From: Otis tarda
Lineage: Eukaryota; Chordata; Aves; Otidiformes; Otididae
Reading direction: 5' to 3'
NCBI GenBank assembly: GCA_026413225.1
Contig: CM048552.1
Span: 210,193,553-210,257,552 of the forward strand
Length of the DNA stretch: 64,000 nt
Shown piece after piece: positions 36,019-47,812 of this stretch. Position numbers and translations under genes: made by a program. The notes under the pieces are model-generated. The model was not told the DNA's origin. It saw only the letters and a list, made by a program, of their open reading frames with translations, and did not search any database. Position 1 is the first letter of the stretch. Each line of letters opens with the position of its first letter.

Positions 36019-39000
36019 GGATCATAATTCACTGCAGGAGCTCTACTGTGTTCTGCAGAGAGTTGCAGGCACTCAGGATTGATGAAGCAGTTTAACACCC
36101 TAGATAGCTCCTTGGAGACTCATTTGGCAGCTTCAGCAGAGGCTGACAGGAAGGCTGTAGGCCGGTACCAGAGCCTTACCACTGCAGCTTTAAAGAATGT
36201 ATTACATTTCATCTGATTTCATGTACTGTGGTTGACGTTGCTGTTCCTTAAGCGAAGGAATTCAGAAAAATATTTTATGAGAAGAGGCTTGTCTGAGAAT
36301 CAGTGTTATGCAAAGACAATGATTTATTGTCCTGTAGTGAGAACAGTGTTAGCTTTTCATACATTGTTGGAATCTATTTCCACTGAATCAGAATAATTTA
36401 TCTCCTAGAAACTGGAAGGTCTCTTGAACTGTCAGGTTCAACACACTGCGTATTTTATGATGTCCTTTTGTGTGACACCTAAACTGAAGATCAAGCTGGC
36501 CAGCTCTGAAGGCTGGGCCACAAGCAGTAGATGACAGTTCTATGCAAACAAATGCGTTTAGGTAATTTGAATGTCTGTAGCCTTACTGAACTTTACATTG
36601 AAAACTCTCAGGCTAACTAGAAATGACTATGTCATCGCCATGATAGAGAAGACATCAGCAAGCACTTCTATGTGCCATTAAAAAGAAGGAATCTGTAAAT
36701 CCCTAAAAGGGAAAGTATAAGCCCTAGTTTTAATATCTCAACCATGTGAAATTGAACAAAATATTCTTACCTAGGACACATTTCCACTGTATGAACAAAA
36801 TATTCTTACCTAGGACACGTTTCCACTGTATGTCTGAAGAGTTTTCTTACCATGTGACAATCTTGCATGATGCAAGTGGATAGAAGAAAATAATTTAGAA
36901 CTCCTTTCTTTTGCTAAGGTGTTAGTGGTGAAGACTATACTCACTGTTTCATCACTACTTAGGTCCCAATTTTTATAGCAGCTCTGCTCACATCTATGAT
37001 CTATAGCTTTATTTTGCATACACCTGGTTTAGATGCAAGTTGTGGTCTTGTGCAGAGGATAGATGTTGGATGCCTGTAATTTAGTTTCTTATATCCATTC
37101 TTCAAATTAAACTGTGTTTTTGAGTTTGAATTAAATTGTCCTGTTGAGGAAAGAACAGGACAATTGAAGATTTTTTTTATTAAAGGACCCAATGTCCAAC
37201 CCAGATGTCATAAGAAAGCCTGGTTCAATGGCTGATTTTGTACATTTACTGAGTGTGAGGAGTGGGCAGAGCTAGAATAACGAGTTTCTGGAGTACCGGT
37301 GAGTGTAGCACAGACATAATGGCATGAAAGCAGTGAAATAAATTATACTGATTACAACAGGTAGGGCTAAGCTCTGCAACAAGTATCAGTCAGTACAGGC
37401 ACTACTGTCTCTGAAATATGCTCTCTTGCTTGTCATGGCATCCTCTTGTTTTGCAAGGGTGGTGCAGAGAAAAGACAACATATTTAGCCTGTGTGAGATC
37501 TCAGAAGAGGCTTTCTAGCCAGTAGCTGGTATGAAAGTTGGAAGATCATGGCTGGAATTTAAGTCTCTTTCTCCTGAAAACAGCTAAGTAATTTTTTTTT
37601 TTTTTTGTCCTGCCCCTGGTAGTATTTCCTGCTTGAAGGCAATTCACACCCATTGCACGATTACATTCAGTTATAGCCATACAAACCCTTTTCCTAGAGA
37701 CAATGAAGGCAGTAGGAAGGATGTCATTTGGCTTGCAGGGCTTTTATTGTTGAATATGAGGTAGAAAGAAAAGGAATCAGGGTAGTTCCTAGAGGCAGCA
37801 TTAGTTTCTAGGAAAGGTTATTAGAGAAAAAGGAGGAGACTGTAAAAATCACTGTTGGGTAGTTGCAAATTAAATATATGTTTTTTTTCCAGAGATGAGC
37901 CACATTTTATTTCCTGACAGATTAAGATTTACAGTTGATACTCTGCCTCTGTAAAGGGTTTTCCAGGGCTTCTAACACGTCAAAAAATGCCCACAAAGAA
38001 GATCAGCGAAATCAAGCACACTGCAGTGAGGCATATTGAAGTCTGATATCTCTCAGGGTTTTATGACAATATTTGTCAGACTTGGATCCTCATTAACACT
38101 TGCAGTGAGACACTGAGAGGAAACCATTTGGTTATAAAAGAGTCAATGGGATTATTCATTAGCAAAGAGAGGTCTCCAAGCAACCACTTGTTATAGTTGA
38201 TGTTGAGAGTTGGACTATGAAGACCTGAAATATCAGGAACCAGAAAATATCACACTGTTCAGATAAAAGTGCAACAGTGTCCAGAACTAATATTGGCGTG
38301 TGACCTAGTCAAATTTTCCTAGAAGTTCGCCTAAAGTATCATGTAGCTGTTCCATTGACAGCAAATCCATCCACTTTTCACAACAGGATAAGTCACATCA
38401 GGTGGGCATTCAACTCAAGACACATGTATGGGGTGGGTGGCAGTGAGAAATCAGTGCATCCTCTCTTAAACTTGCAGTCTATGTTGTTTTCAGAAAGAGA
38501 TTTGGCGTCTGGGCAGCTGCAGGAAGATCAACTGGGTCAGTTGCAAAACATTGTATAGTCAGAGAGTAATTTTTCCCACTAGAAGTAAACTCTGAGAAAT
38601 ATGGTGCTATTTGATCTAACGTAGTTTAGAGTTTCTTTACATTCAGAAACCAAGGAGCTTTAGGAGGAGAGTCAGGGCCTACCTACCCCTGCTTCTGTAA
38701 ATATGTCCATAATCTAATTCTACCTGGCACAATTTGTGAAGGGAAAGGGGAATAGAAATGCCTTGTCAAGACACCTTCAAAAACAAAGACTCATTGTGGC
38801 TGTAGGAATAGACCAAATGTGCTTTGTTTTGATCGTATTATTGGACCAGAGGTAAGGGTGGTCATCTTGTAGCAATGAATGAACTCCGAAGCAGCTGAGC
38901 TGAATGCAAAGTAAAGGATGGATTATGAAAGGGGACTGGGACCTTGATTTTCTGTAGGTGTTTTTTTTTTTTTTCTCTATTTTTTCCAGGAGTGGAGGAA

Positions 39001-39353
39001 CAGGATGTTATTATAAGTGAGTTCCCTGTTCGGAAACAGCAGTCTTAACTTACTGTATATAGAAGTAAACTCAAGATAGGCTTTCTTCTAATTGAGTGTT
39101 AATAAAAGATGCACCATTCTAATGAGCAGGTGAAGACAGAGATACAGTCCTCTTTAATAGATATGCTGTAGTTGTGATAACGAGAAGCTATTAGTATTTT
39201 TCTTGATGACAATTAGTCTGTTGATTGGTTTGTATTCCCCTTGCACCATCAGCACTTTTATATATCAATACGATGTTGATTTAACTTTTAGTGTTCCTAC
39301 ATGTCCCTTTCAGCTGCTTAGCTGAAAAACAATTGTATTGACTTAGTAATGCT
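36019..39353. other. Unique DNA with a 39-bp duplication
   Basis: No gene or transposon recognised. It contains the near-perfect tandem duplication at 36753-36830 and short T tracts near 37591 and 38960. Confidence 0.5.
36753..36830. repeat. 39-bp tandem duplication
   Basis: Two head-to-tail copies start at 36753 and 36792. The unit begins TGAACAAAATATTCTTACC and ends TTTCCACTGTA. The copies differ at a single site (GGACACA against GGACACG), so the duplication is young. Confidence 0.95.
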
Positions 39354-39563
39354 ATGCTTAGCATGCATGCTATATTTTATGTTTTATGCCTATCCCTACT
39401 TCATTCTTCCACAGTAATAGGGTTTGATGGCTGCAGAATCAACTATTCAAAAATCAAGAAACACCCAGTCAAGTTTAACTTTAGAGAGTTGATTCTGCTT
39501 GTCCGAACACATCATAAAACTGTAAAGTATAAGACAGAGCATACAGAAGATTTGTATCTATAG
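39354..39563 (+). CDS. Doubtful small ORF with signal-peptide-like N-terminus
   Basis: This is a 69-codon frame whose first about 23 residues (MLSMHAIFYVLCLSLLHSST then VIG) look like a secretory signal: a hydrophobic core rich in L, C and V followed by small residues. The rest is basic and has one cysteine (FDGCRINYSKIKKHPVKF). A GTAAAG after codon 56 could be a donor. No homologue comes to mind. Hydrophobic N-termini arise readily by chance in T-rich DNA, so this may not be a gene. Confidence 0.12.
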   Translation: MLSMHAIFYVLCLSLLHSSTVIGFDGCRINYSKIKKHPVKFNFRELILLVRTHHKTVKYKTEHTEDLYL

Positions 39564-39734
39564 GAAAACAGAACAGACTTCCACATAGCTTGAAACCAAA
39601 CATGGTCTCATTTGTTTACCAGGGATGCTGCTGGGAACTTCCCACAGCACAGGGTGGCACCTAGGGGCTGCAAATACAGTAAAAATAGATGTTTTACTAC
39701 AGTTCGTATCCTCTGAGCCATGAATTTTCTTTAA

Positions 39735-40133
39735 ATGTATGATCACAGTCCTGTGCAGCCCTTAATTAATCAATTTTTGATCCCTGTGTTGAACAGCACC
39801 CAAAACACAGAGGAGAAAACCGCCCTCTACGCTGTCAACAGCATGCTGGCTGATTTGCAATCAGGGCACATTCAGGAATTATTTTCCTTCAAACTTCGTA
39901 AAAATGCACCCTATCCTGAAAAGAAATTACATCTTGGGCAATCTTCTCCCAAATATGGATGTCTGAAAAACCTACAAATACTAACTAAAAATATTAGAAT
40001 GGCGATAACACTACTAAACATTGTTGGTAGTATTACTGAATTGTTTACTGAAAACAACCCAAAAGCAACACTGAAGAAAACTCAGGTGATGGCTTTCCTT
40101 TCATGCATATCTGTGTGGTTTTATCGATTTTGA
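39735..40133 (+). CDS. Unrecognised 132-codon ORF, possible exon
   Basis: This is among the longest plus-strand frames outside the repeats. Residues 21-60 (starting STQNTEEKTALYAVNSML) look more protein-like than the flanks, with CpG-containing codons in ACCGCCCTCTACGCTGTC. It also contains helical-looking segments. GTGTTGAACAG (ending 39796) and CTCAG|GTGATG (near 40086) could bound an exon. No domain is recognised, and the start codon is arbitrary if it is an exon. The length is within chance expectation. Confidence 0.15.
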   Translation: MYDHSPVQPLINQFLIPVLNSTQNTEEKTALYAVNSMLADLQSGHIQELFSFKLRKNAPYPEKKLHLGQSSPKYGCLKNLQILTKNIRMAITLLNIVGSITELFTENNPKATLKKTQVMAFLSCISVWFYRF

Positions 40134-40837
40134 CAGACCTGTGCCATTTTAAATCAGCCCTGAGTTTAGTCCTCTTGTCTCTTCCATACATGAAATAGAG
40201 CTTTCAGTCTTTCAGCATTCAACTATCTTCACTGTTACATCTGATATCGTAATACAAACACACAAACATTCGGGAAAAGCACATAAACTATCATTTGGGA
40301 ATGCAAATCACATTCAGTTAATTTGAGGCTTAGAAATATATTTCTGCTCACATGGGGTACTAGTAAATTACAAGCAGTTTGTGATCTTCAGAATTACAAA
40401 TGCTCAGCACCTTGAATTTTGTAGCACTGTATATCAGTGCTTTCATCACTGCAGGGTTTGAATATGTCTTGAAGAAATGAATAATAATGGTAATATCCCA
40501 TGCTATTCCATCCATAGCTAAGAAAGTCCTTGTCCAAACACTCCTGGCTCCATTCTGCATCTGAGCGCAGCATCGTTAGCAGGGTGGTCAACGCTAGAGT
40601 TGGCTGAGCTGGAGACATTGTTTGTGCTCACCTTGAGCACACTTTGTTAGTTTATTTTTTCCTTCTGTCTTGCTAAAGAGAAATTTATTTGTCATTCAGT
40701 TGGGTTTGATCAGCAGTTTAACCCTCCCTGACTGCTCCGTTGCCCAGTGTGAGCACAAGAAGCAGCAGTCAGCTCCAGTGGGTATCTCCCACTTCAGAAG
40801 AGTGGCCTCGCAGGATGGACGCTTTTTACAGCGCTGA

Positions 40838-41017
40838 CACCTGCTCTGTACAGGTGCCCGGGCAGTAACAGGCTGTGACATTTACAGCCTTTACACAGCA
40901 TTCATACTGCTTCACTGCCATTTCTGCAACCTGGATTACGAAAAGAACACCATCTGCTGTGGCAACTGCTTCCCTAGAACGGCTTCACACAGGTTGAGTA
41001 CAACAACTTTTTTGTTT
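40838..41017 (+). other. Cysteine-rich open segment, possible exon
   Basis: There are sixty codons between in-frame stops (TGA at 40835, TAA at 41018) in a locally GC-richer patch. The segment contains FILLHCHFCNLDYEKNTICC followed by GNCF. The spacing L-x-C-x-F-C-x-[FL] followed by C-x-x-C or C-C-G-x-C recalls the start of the MyoD-family-inhibitor (MDFI/MDFIC) cysteine-rich domain. The match is short and from memory. Possible acceptors are TCTGTACAG (ending 40852) or TTTACACAG (ending 40889); the donor CACAG|GTTGAG near 40992 is weak. It may be a diverged exon, a decayed one or chance. Confidence 0.2.
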
Positions 41018-41020
41018 TAA

Positions 41021-43795
41021 AAAGACATTGCTACTCATTATGTTTGCATTCTGCATGGTTTTTAAGGGCATAGAATGAAGCAAGGAAGAAGAGAAGGGCG
41101 ACACTATTTTGGGACACTCAGTTCAAGTGGGAATTCCCGTTGGCTCACAACCAAAGGCACCTTCCTTTCCCAGGCACTGGTGTGAAGTCAGCAATGATGT
41201 TGGTCTGGGTGTCCTAAACCTGCAACAGGCTTGGACAACTGGAAGATCCTAATGTGGCTGCGGGTGGCTAAATCCTGATCTTCTGCATATGGTTATCTAA
41301 GACAGGCAGGATGATCATTTATTTATTAGCAGTAGAAAAATGCATACCATTCACAGGGGATTTTGCAATCTGAGGAAAACAGATGTATAAAGTCAGATGA
41401 AATAACTCTATTCATCATTTCTATTTCAAGTACTTCTGCTGATTCCATTATTTTCTTTGGAACAATTAAGCACATGCTTAAATTTACATTTAATTTTGAA
41501 TCAGGGAGATATAAGAGCTCTGCACTATGAGGACATTAAACAGCAGGTGGATCTGCTTTGTGGTTTATACTATACCATAAAGACATAGGCTACATTATAC
41601 AGCCGCGAATTTGGTATACATAATTATTCTTCTCTTCTTCATTGCTGGCTGTAACATGAATGAATTTTGCAGCAAAGCTTGAGTGTTGGATTTGTTGGGT
41701 TATAAATTCATTTGAGTAGCAGAAGCTTTTGCTTTTCAGAAAATATTTGGAACTCTGGACCTGCTCCAGAGAATTAAACATAGAAGATTCCAGATCCAAC
41801 ACAGAAATAGTATAGAGATACAATACTCTGCAAGTAAAAATCCACATCTATTCAACATAAAGCATGCCTAGCCTTTTCTATTTGTGCTAGCTTTTATATC
41901 CCATAATCTGCATAATATCCTTTGAAAGCGGCTCGCCCAGACAAGCTCTGCTGAGATGTGCACATCACAGCTACACAGCTTAGTTCTTTTATCTTAATTT
42001 TTTAAAAGCTTAAGTGTTTCAGCAATTAAAATATGTGTAAACAGACCTGTAGATTTTATTTCTTTATTTTTTTAATACGAAGTCTCCAAGTCCATTGGTA
42101 TTGTTTCTAGCCTACTCTGCAAACATAGTTCTGGTGAATAAGTACCTTGTTATGCCAAAACATTTAAATTAATTACTCTGTTCAGATTCACCTCTTCTTT
42201 TGCACAAAAGAAAATAAGAACTTCTGGGAAATTTCCTTTAAAATTCTAGGGTTGATTATCTCTTTCTTAAGCCAGTTTTACTTCATTGGTGTGGGGTACT
42301 GCTTATGTGCCTCTGTGTAGTCAGATTGTCCCTCAATAGTCTTTAGTTCCTCCCAGATACATGGACCTCTTCAGCATCATTTCAGCCGGCCTTTGTGCGT
42401 TGGCTGTAGTTTCAGGTGTGGTTTCCACAAGTCTAGTATGTCTCCTGAGAGGCCAATTTAAAACAGACAAACACGTCATTCCATCAGAACATCTTTGCTT
42501 TATACTTTTTCATCACTCTAAAATGTTCTCTCTGAAAGGCCCATCTCACCTACAAGGTACTTTGGGAAAATGCAGTTGCATTGATATGAGTCATTTGATG
42601 GAAAGAGGAGGGAGGTTTGTGGTTATTTTATCCTGAAGCTCTTCATTCCTACGTAGCGACTTTCATAACTCCGTTTTGTGCTCTTCAGAAAGACCAAAAA
42701 CTAGGGAAAGAGTGAATCACTTCCTGTAAAAATTTCATTCAGCATTTTCAGTAATGGTTATGGGTTGCTATTAAGTGGTGCTTGAAATACATTAGCCTAC
42801 CTGATGTTGTTAATCTTTCTCCACATCTGTGGAAGCCTTGAGACTGACTTCGTACGCCTGCTTCCACTTGTGCCTGGTACCTCTCTGAGCTGACAAGTGA
42901 ATTTCCCTTCGTTCGCAGAAGATGGATGGATTGCACTTCATTAGACAGACTAAGGAAAATGTAATTTTGCAGTGCTGAGCCAAAACCTCAGTACAGAGAG
43001 AAAACACTGGGAAGATCAAGTTGCAGGAAGATTAAATCAGTAGATAGATACTGTGAAGTTACGGGTTGGGCTGTCTGGTTATGGACGGGTCACCGAAATG
43101 GATGAAAATGGAAGTGTAGCTGTTGCTTTTTGCCACAGATGGTTGTATCACATCAGCTCCAGCATAGACTCTGAGTTTACCTACAAGTCACCTTCCCCAA
43201 AAACATCTGGACAACGCACACGAGGATATGATTTGCCAGTTGTTTATTCACAGAGGCACACACAACTGTAACCAGTTCTGTTTCAAGGCACGACCCTACA
43301 AATTCTGAGCCCTGGGTGCCAGCTAATACGACTTTGACCCACTGGTGAAGAACAGAAATTTCAGAAAGTCTGTGTATGGGCTTTTCTCTAGCAGTTGTCA
43401 AATTCTCAGTCTGTTTTGAAGAGCATACAGGGCACAGCTTTTCTCAGAGCAACCAGCTGCTTTTCTGGAGGGTATTCCAGGTGTCTGAAAAAGTAGTTGC
43501 TAGTTGTTCTGCATGCGAAGATAGTAGGTGCAGTACAAGAAAATCAGACCTGTCAGTACAGATTGAGTACTCATCATATATGCTGAGAGTCCACTTAGAG
43601 TTTCTACTCTGTGGGACCTGCAGAACTGCTCTTTCATTTGTGATTTCTCCTTCTGGACCTGTAGAAACTCTGAAGGCTGACAATAACTCAAAATATCTTC
43701 ACTTCTTCCTGCCCTCAGGGCAACCTGTTCTGTAAGAAACCAGTAGGAAAGGGCTCCCTCTCTAAGCTAGAGTGCTTTGTTTACTCCCACATCCC
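41021..43795. other. Unique DNA
   Basis: No transposon recognised. Small frames at 42361-42636, 43053-43271 and 43376-43735 have no supporting domain or splice context. Confidence 0.45.
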
Positions 43796-43822
43796 TTTTA
43801 CATTAACAGAGTTAATGTAAAA
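43796..43822. repeat. Perfect 12-bp inverted repeat with 3-nt loop
   Basis: TTTTACATTAAC and GTTAATGTAAAA are exact reverse complements separated by AGA, giving a 27-nt perfect hairpin. It is AT-rich, so thermodynamically modest. It contains GTTAAT, an HNF1-like half site in each arm. Confidence 0.9.
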
Positions 43823-45583
43823 TTGTGTTTTGGAGCCCTTTAACGTGCCATGTTCTGGCACCAATATTTGGGTTAAATATTCTGTTGCCACAGAGCTAAG
43901 GCTCAGTGGAGGTACTGAGGACACTACCACCAGTGTCACGATATCTGAATTTGTTCCCTGCAGCAGCAATGAATCACTTTGGAAAATCGTTAATATGCAA
44001 GAGTCCTCTTACTCCCTCTGGTGAGCAAGTATTCACACAGATCAATGAGATTACTGATGAAAAATTACTCACTGAAAGCAGGAACAGGTTGTCTGTTGGG
44101 TGCTAAGTGTTGAGAATTTAGTTTTGAAATAAAAATATCAGGAGGACCTCTATGTTATAAAAACAGAGCGAAATTTATAATGAACAGTGAAACTACACAC
44201 TAGACCTAATGACAGTAATTAGACAGCAGTAAGGAAGACAAATGCCGATTCTGAGTACTTTTTTTTAGTCTAAATGCAAAGATGTCTCCTTGCTATGACT
44301 TGTTGAGATTTCTATGCTTTGTCAGGAAAATGGTAACTGTTGTAAAATTTTATGAGCTTCCAAGATCATTAAAGGGAAGTGGCAGAAAATGAAACACAAA
44401 TATGAAGAATGGACTTTGGACAACTTCATAAGAGTCCATCTACTCGTAAATTAAAATCAAATAGCATCAAATATGGAGATTATAAAAATGCCCCTACTCT
44501 GTGAAGATTTAAAAGGTCTGTTCAGTTAAAATGTCTTTTCTGAATACAGCCCTATTTTTTTCTGCCTTCTGCATTCAGCATGCAAGTTGGAGTCAGAGTA
44601 TTTTGAAAGGTTGAGCTAGGATGTAGTGTCATGCTGGGGAGGATGAGTACGTGCAGAGAGGCCATGCTATCCTTGCTTTTGCGTTATTTCGTCATATGGC
44701 TCCTGCTGCAATCAGGAGATCTTTGCCATTGGCTTCAGTGCATGAGAGTTCAAATCAGTGGTATGTGGCTCAGGGCAGAGCAAGTAGTCTTTAGCAGATG
44801 TGTCGGTACACCTGGCACAAAACCTCCCCATTTCTACTGCCGATGGGACGGCATGTTGTAGTGGACTAAAGACAGTTCAGCCAAAACTCTTGAATCCCAG
44901 TTATGAAGGGTCAGCCAAAACTCCTGAATCCCAGTTATACCTGTGCTTCTGATTCCTAAATCCTGCACTTTGCCTGAGTTGCTGATATGTTGCAAGGATG
45001 AAATTAGGCTAGCAACTGCAGATAATATGAGCACAATACTGACTAGATAATACTAACGAAATATAAAATACTTGTTAACTTCTGAGACTGAAATAGTATT
45101 TCTTTTGAGAATGGTAAATCAGGTACCTCCCAATTCAGCTACACTTTGGTTTGCAGAAGAAAAGTGAAGCTCCAAGAAAGCTGCTGATTCATGGCTGGAG
45201 TTTGGGCCAAGCAAAGCAGGGACACCAGTAGATAGAAGCCAGTAAAATTTCAGAAATGTGAAGAATATGTAGAGGTTACTGCCTTTATTTGGAAAAAAGG
45301 GCACAGGGTGATGGGCTGGGAACGTGATGCAAGGAATGAAACTCCTAATTCAGTGTTTAACCTTGCCCAGCTTCAGGGCTCAGGGCTTTGAGTTGTTCTG
45401 GCTCAGATGGTGCTGCATCTGTAAAGCTCACTCACTTGATAGCGGTGTCACTTCCATCAGCACCCAGTCATCCGTTCTCTGAAGTACTCATTTCCCGTAG
45501 CCTAAATGGTGATCTTCAGTAGTTAACCTCAAACAACCAATTGTGAAAACATTTGAGTTTGTTCTTTTTTTTTTTTCCTGCAG
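43823..45583. other. Unique DNA with a 34-bp duplication
   Basis: No gene or mobile element recognised apart from the tandem duplication at 44877-44944. A pure T tract (about 45566-45576) leads into the exon-like acceptor at 45583. Confidence 0.45.
44877..44944. repeat. 34-bp tandem duplication
   Basis: TCAGCCAAAACTCTTGAATC begins at 44877 and TCAGCCAAAACTCCTGAATC at 44911, both followed by CCAGTTAT. One substitution lies in the shared 28 bases. The last six bases of each unit differ (GAAGGG against ACCTGT). Confidence 0.9.
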
Positions 45584-45642
45584 GCTGCTCCATTTGCTAT
45601 TTTGGTTATACTCTCTGGCAGTATTTATTTCATTCTGAAGAG
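45584..45642 (+). other. Exon-like segment encoding a possible membrane helix
   Basis: A long T tract followed by CCTGCAG gives a very good acceptor ending at 45583. The segment ends CTGAAGAG before GTATTT. In frame 1 it reads AAPFAILVILSGSIYFILKR, an ideal single transmembrane helix ending in basic residues; the final two bases carry over to the next segment. A second frame (from 45586) is also open, so coding identity is ambiguous. No family recognised. Confidence 0.22.
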
Positions 45643-45975
45643 GTATTTAGTATATGGACAGATGCAGACAAATCTCTAACTTCAATATTTCTTCTTTGGC
45701 TATGACTCTCAGGTGAATCCTGACTGTGGCACTTAATCACTGATATGAATAGCAGCTATTTTATTTTCCTCCTCTGAAAAATATAATTTAATTGAAATAT
45801 GAACAGTGTATGCTTTTTAAAGGGAAAGGTGGGAATGCTTGAAAAAATCTTAGGGTGAACGAAAAACTCATGCCAAATTCTAAAAGAATAAAAAGTTTGC
45901 AATTATTATTCTATGCAGAAAACTATCAGTATGCTTTTCCATTTTTGTCTTTATCTAATTGTTCCTAACTTTTAG

Positions 45976-46030
45976 ATATCTCTCTTTTATGGGACAGAAG
46001 AAACAGTCACTCAAGAAGAATGCACAGAAG
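45976..46030 (+). other. Exon-like segment continuing the previous frame
   Basis: It lies after TTCCTAACTTTTAG and before GTAACC. Joined to 45642 it keeps frame, giving R then YLSFMGQKKQSLKKNAQK, a basic juxtamembrane-like tail after the putative helix. The next acceptor (TTTCTTTACAG ending 46124) would add SNN and a stop at 46134. The alternative frame through all three segments runs to a stop at 46187 and includes EQLAYATV, which resembles an immunoreceptor tyrosine motif. Donors at both segments are weak. Confidence 0.2.
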
Positions 46031-46136
46031 GTAACCGCAAAAAGTCTGATTTGTTTTGAACCTTTTTAGCAATCTAAATGTTCTATATTTTTTATTCATG
46101 TTTCTTTATAATATTTCTTTACAGTCGAACAACTAG

Positions 46137-47656
46137 CTTATGCTACAGTTGCAGAAACAGTTAATACCTTTTTATTAGTAATTATTTAGTACGATGATCT
46201 GCATTGTTTTAAAATAGCAGGAAGCTTCTTTGAGAAACTTATTTGGAAAATGAATCAAAGAAGAGAAACATTGTTCATCAGCTTCTTTTCTCATTGCTCA
46301 TCAATGAAAAACATTTTTTTTTGTATTAAAAAAGAGCAGTCATTGCTTTCTAGTCACTCATGCAAGGATGATTTTTTTTTTCTAATATATTTTTTTTCTT
46401 TTTCCAATTAATTTTATAGTAATAGTCTTGGATAACAATTACCTACTGAGTTAGGTAGAAATAGGTTTTGTTGAAATACCACCTACATAAAAATAATATT
46501 TGAACACAATACAATTTTATGTTTTTTTTTAAATAGTGGTGGTATCTTCATAATAGAGAAATAAATCAGTTATAATCTCATCACTTCTATTGCTGAGGGA
46601 GCTTCCAGATTTATAAAGAAAGAAAAAGAATCTTCCCTCTCCCCTTCCAACATATTCATAAGCTTTGAGTCATTTAAGTGGAAATAATGTTTGTACTGTG
46701 AATGACCCTAGCAACATAGAAAAAGACTGTATAATAATAGATGCCAGATTAAAAAAAGGCAAAAGCAGTCTGTCTCCCCCAGTAGAACTTTTGTTTTAGT
46801 GAGAAACCTTACTTTACTGAGAATCTGCCTACTACCCAGTTTGCTAACTATTTATTGTGGAATTTATTGTTTTACACAGGATACACACACCACTTCCTGA
46901 TGCCCGATGCAGCCACCATTAAATCCAGCAGAGTTTTATCAATGGTAGCATTGAAGCCAGCCGCATGACTTGCATTGGGTTTTCTACCAACATTATATCA
47001 ACGCTATAGAAATATTACACAGGAAAGAAATACAAACAGAAAAGGACTAAAACCCCCCATCATTTCCTAACATGGCTTGCGAGAAGACTGGCATAGAAGT
47101 ATAGGCATAGTTGGAAAACAAATTTTGATTGCAAAGAGAACCTGTTGGCTTGGTAACAAACAATGACTTTTGTAGAGTGAAACAGCAAAAATGGATCTAC
47201 TAAAATGAGGAAATGCAACGATCCATTTAAAAACTCCCTAATTTCAAGTACTTAAAACATATGAACTGCTAGAAATGAAAGCATCTAAGTGGTTTGCGCT
47301 TACTATTGTTCTGTGAGACGACAAAAGCAACCCTACATTGGATGTGTGAACTCAAGCTATTAATCCTGTCCTAACAAAAATTATAACTGGCCTGTTTTAT
47401 CCCCTGAAAATGGGCAAAGGGTAAAAGGTGAAAATGAAAAAACATGGCTTCTGTGCATTCATTAGTATACTGCTAATTGAGAGTTTCCACCCTGCAAGAA
47501 GCCATGTAACCTGCCAGACCCAATTCCCCAAATACTAATTAAATCAAACATGAGCAACATGATCTTCTAAATCTTCTGGTGTGTATAATAAAGAGAAATA
47601 CAAAAATAAATATACATACTTAACCAAAGTATCCACTGGAAGGGTTTTTAAACTAC
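46137..47656. other. Unique AT-rich DNA
   Basis: No gene or transposon recognised. Many T tracts occur (46312-46323, 46371-46381, 46521-46530). The region 47270-47570 holds TAATTA and AATTAAATC cores with few simple repeats and could be conserved non-coding sequence. Confidence 0.4.
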
Positions 47657-47812
47657 GGTGGTGGAAGCCCTATCCCTGGAAACGTTCAAGGCCAGGCTGG
47701 ATGAGGCTCTGAGCAACCTGATCTGGTTGGAGATGTCCCTGCTCCTTGTATGGGGGTTGGACTAGATGACCTTTGAGGTCCCTTCCAACCCTAACCATTC
47801 TATGATTCTATG
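47657..47812 (+). mobile_element. CR1 LINE 3' tail
   Basis: It begins near ACGGTGGTGGAAGCCCTATC and continues CCTGGAAACGTTCAAGGCCA, GGCTGGATGAGGCTCTGAGC, AACCTGATCTGGTTGGAGAT, GTCCCTGCTCCTTGTATGGG and GGTTGGACTAGATGACCTTT, ending CATTCTATGATTCTATG at 47812. This is the last about 25 codons of ORF2 plus the 3' UTR. The low divergence and intact terminal repeats point to the young subfamily also seen at 59.3 kb. Confidence 0.96.
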
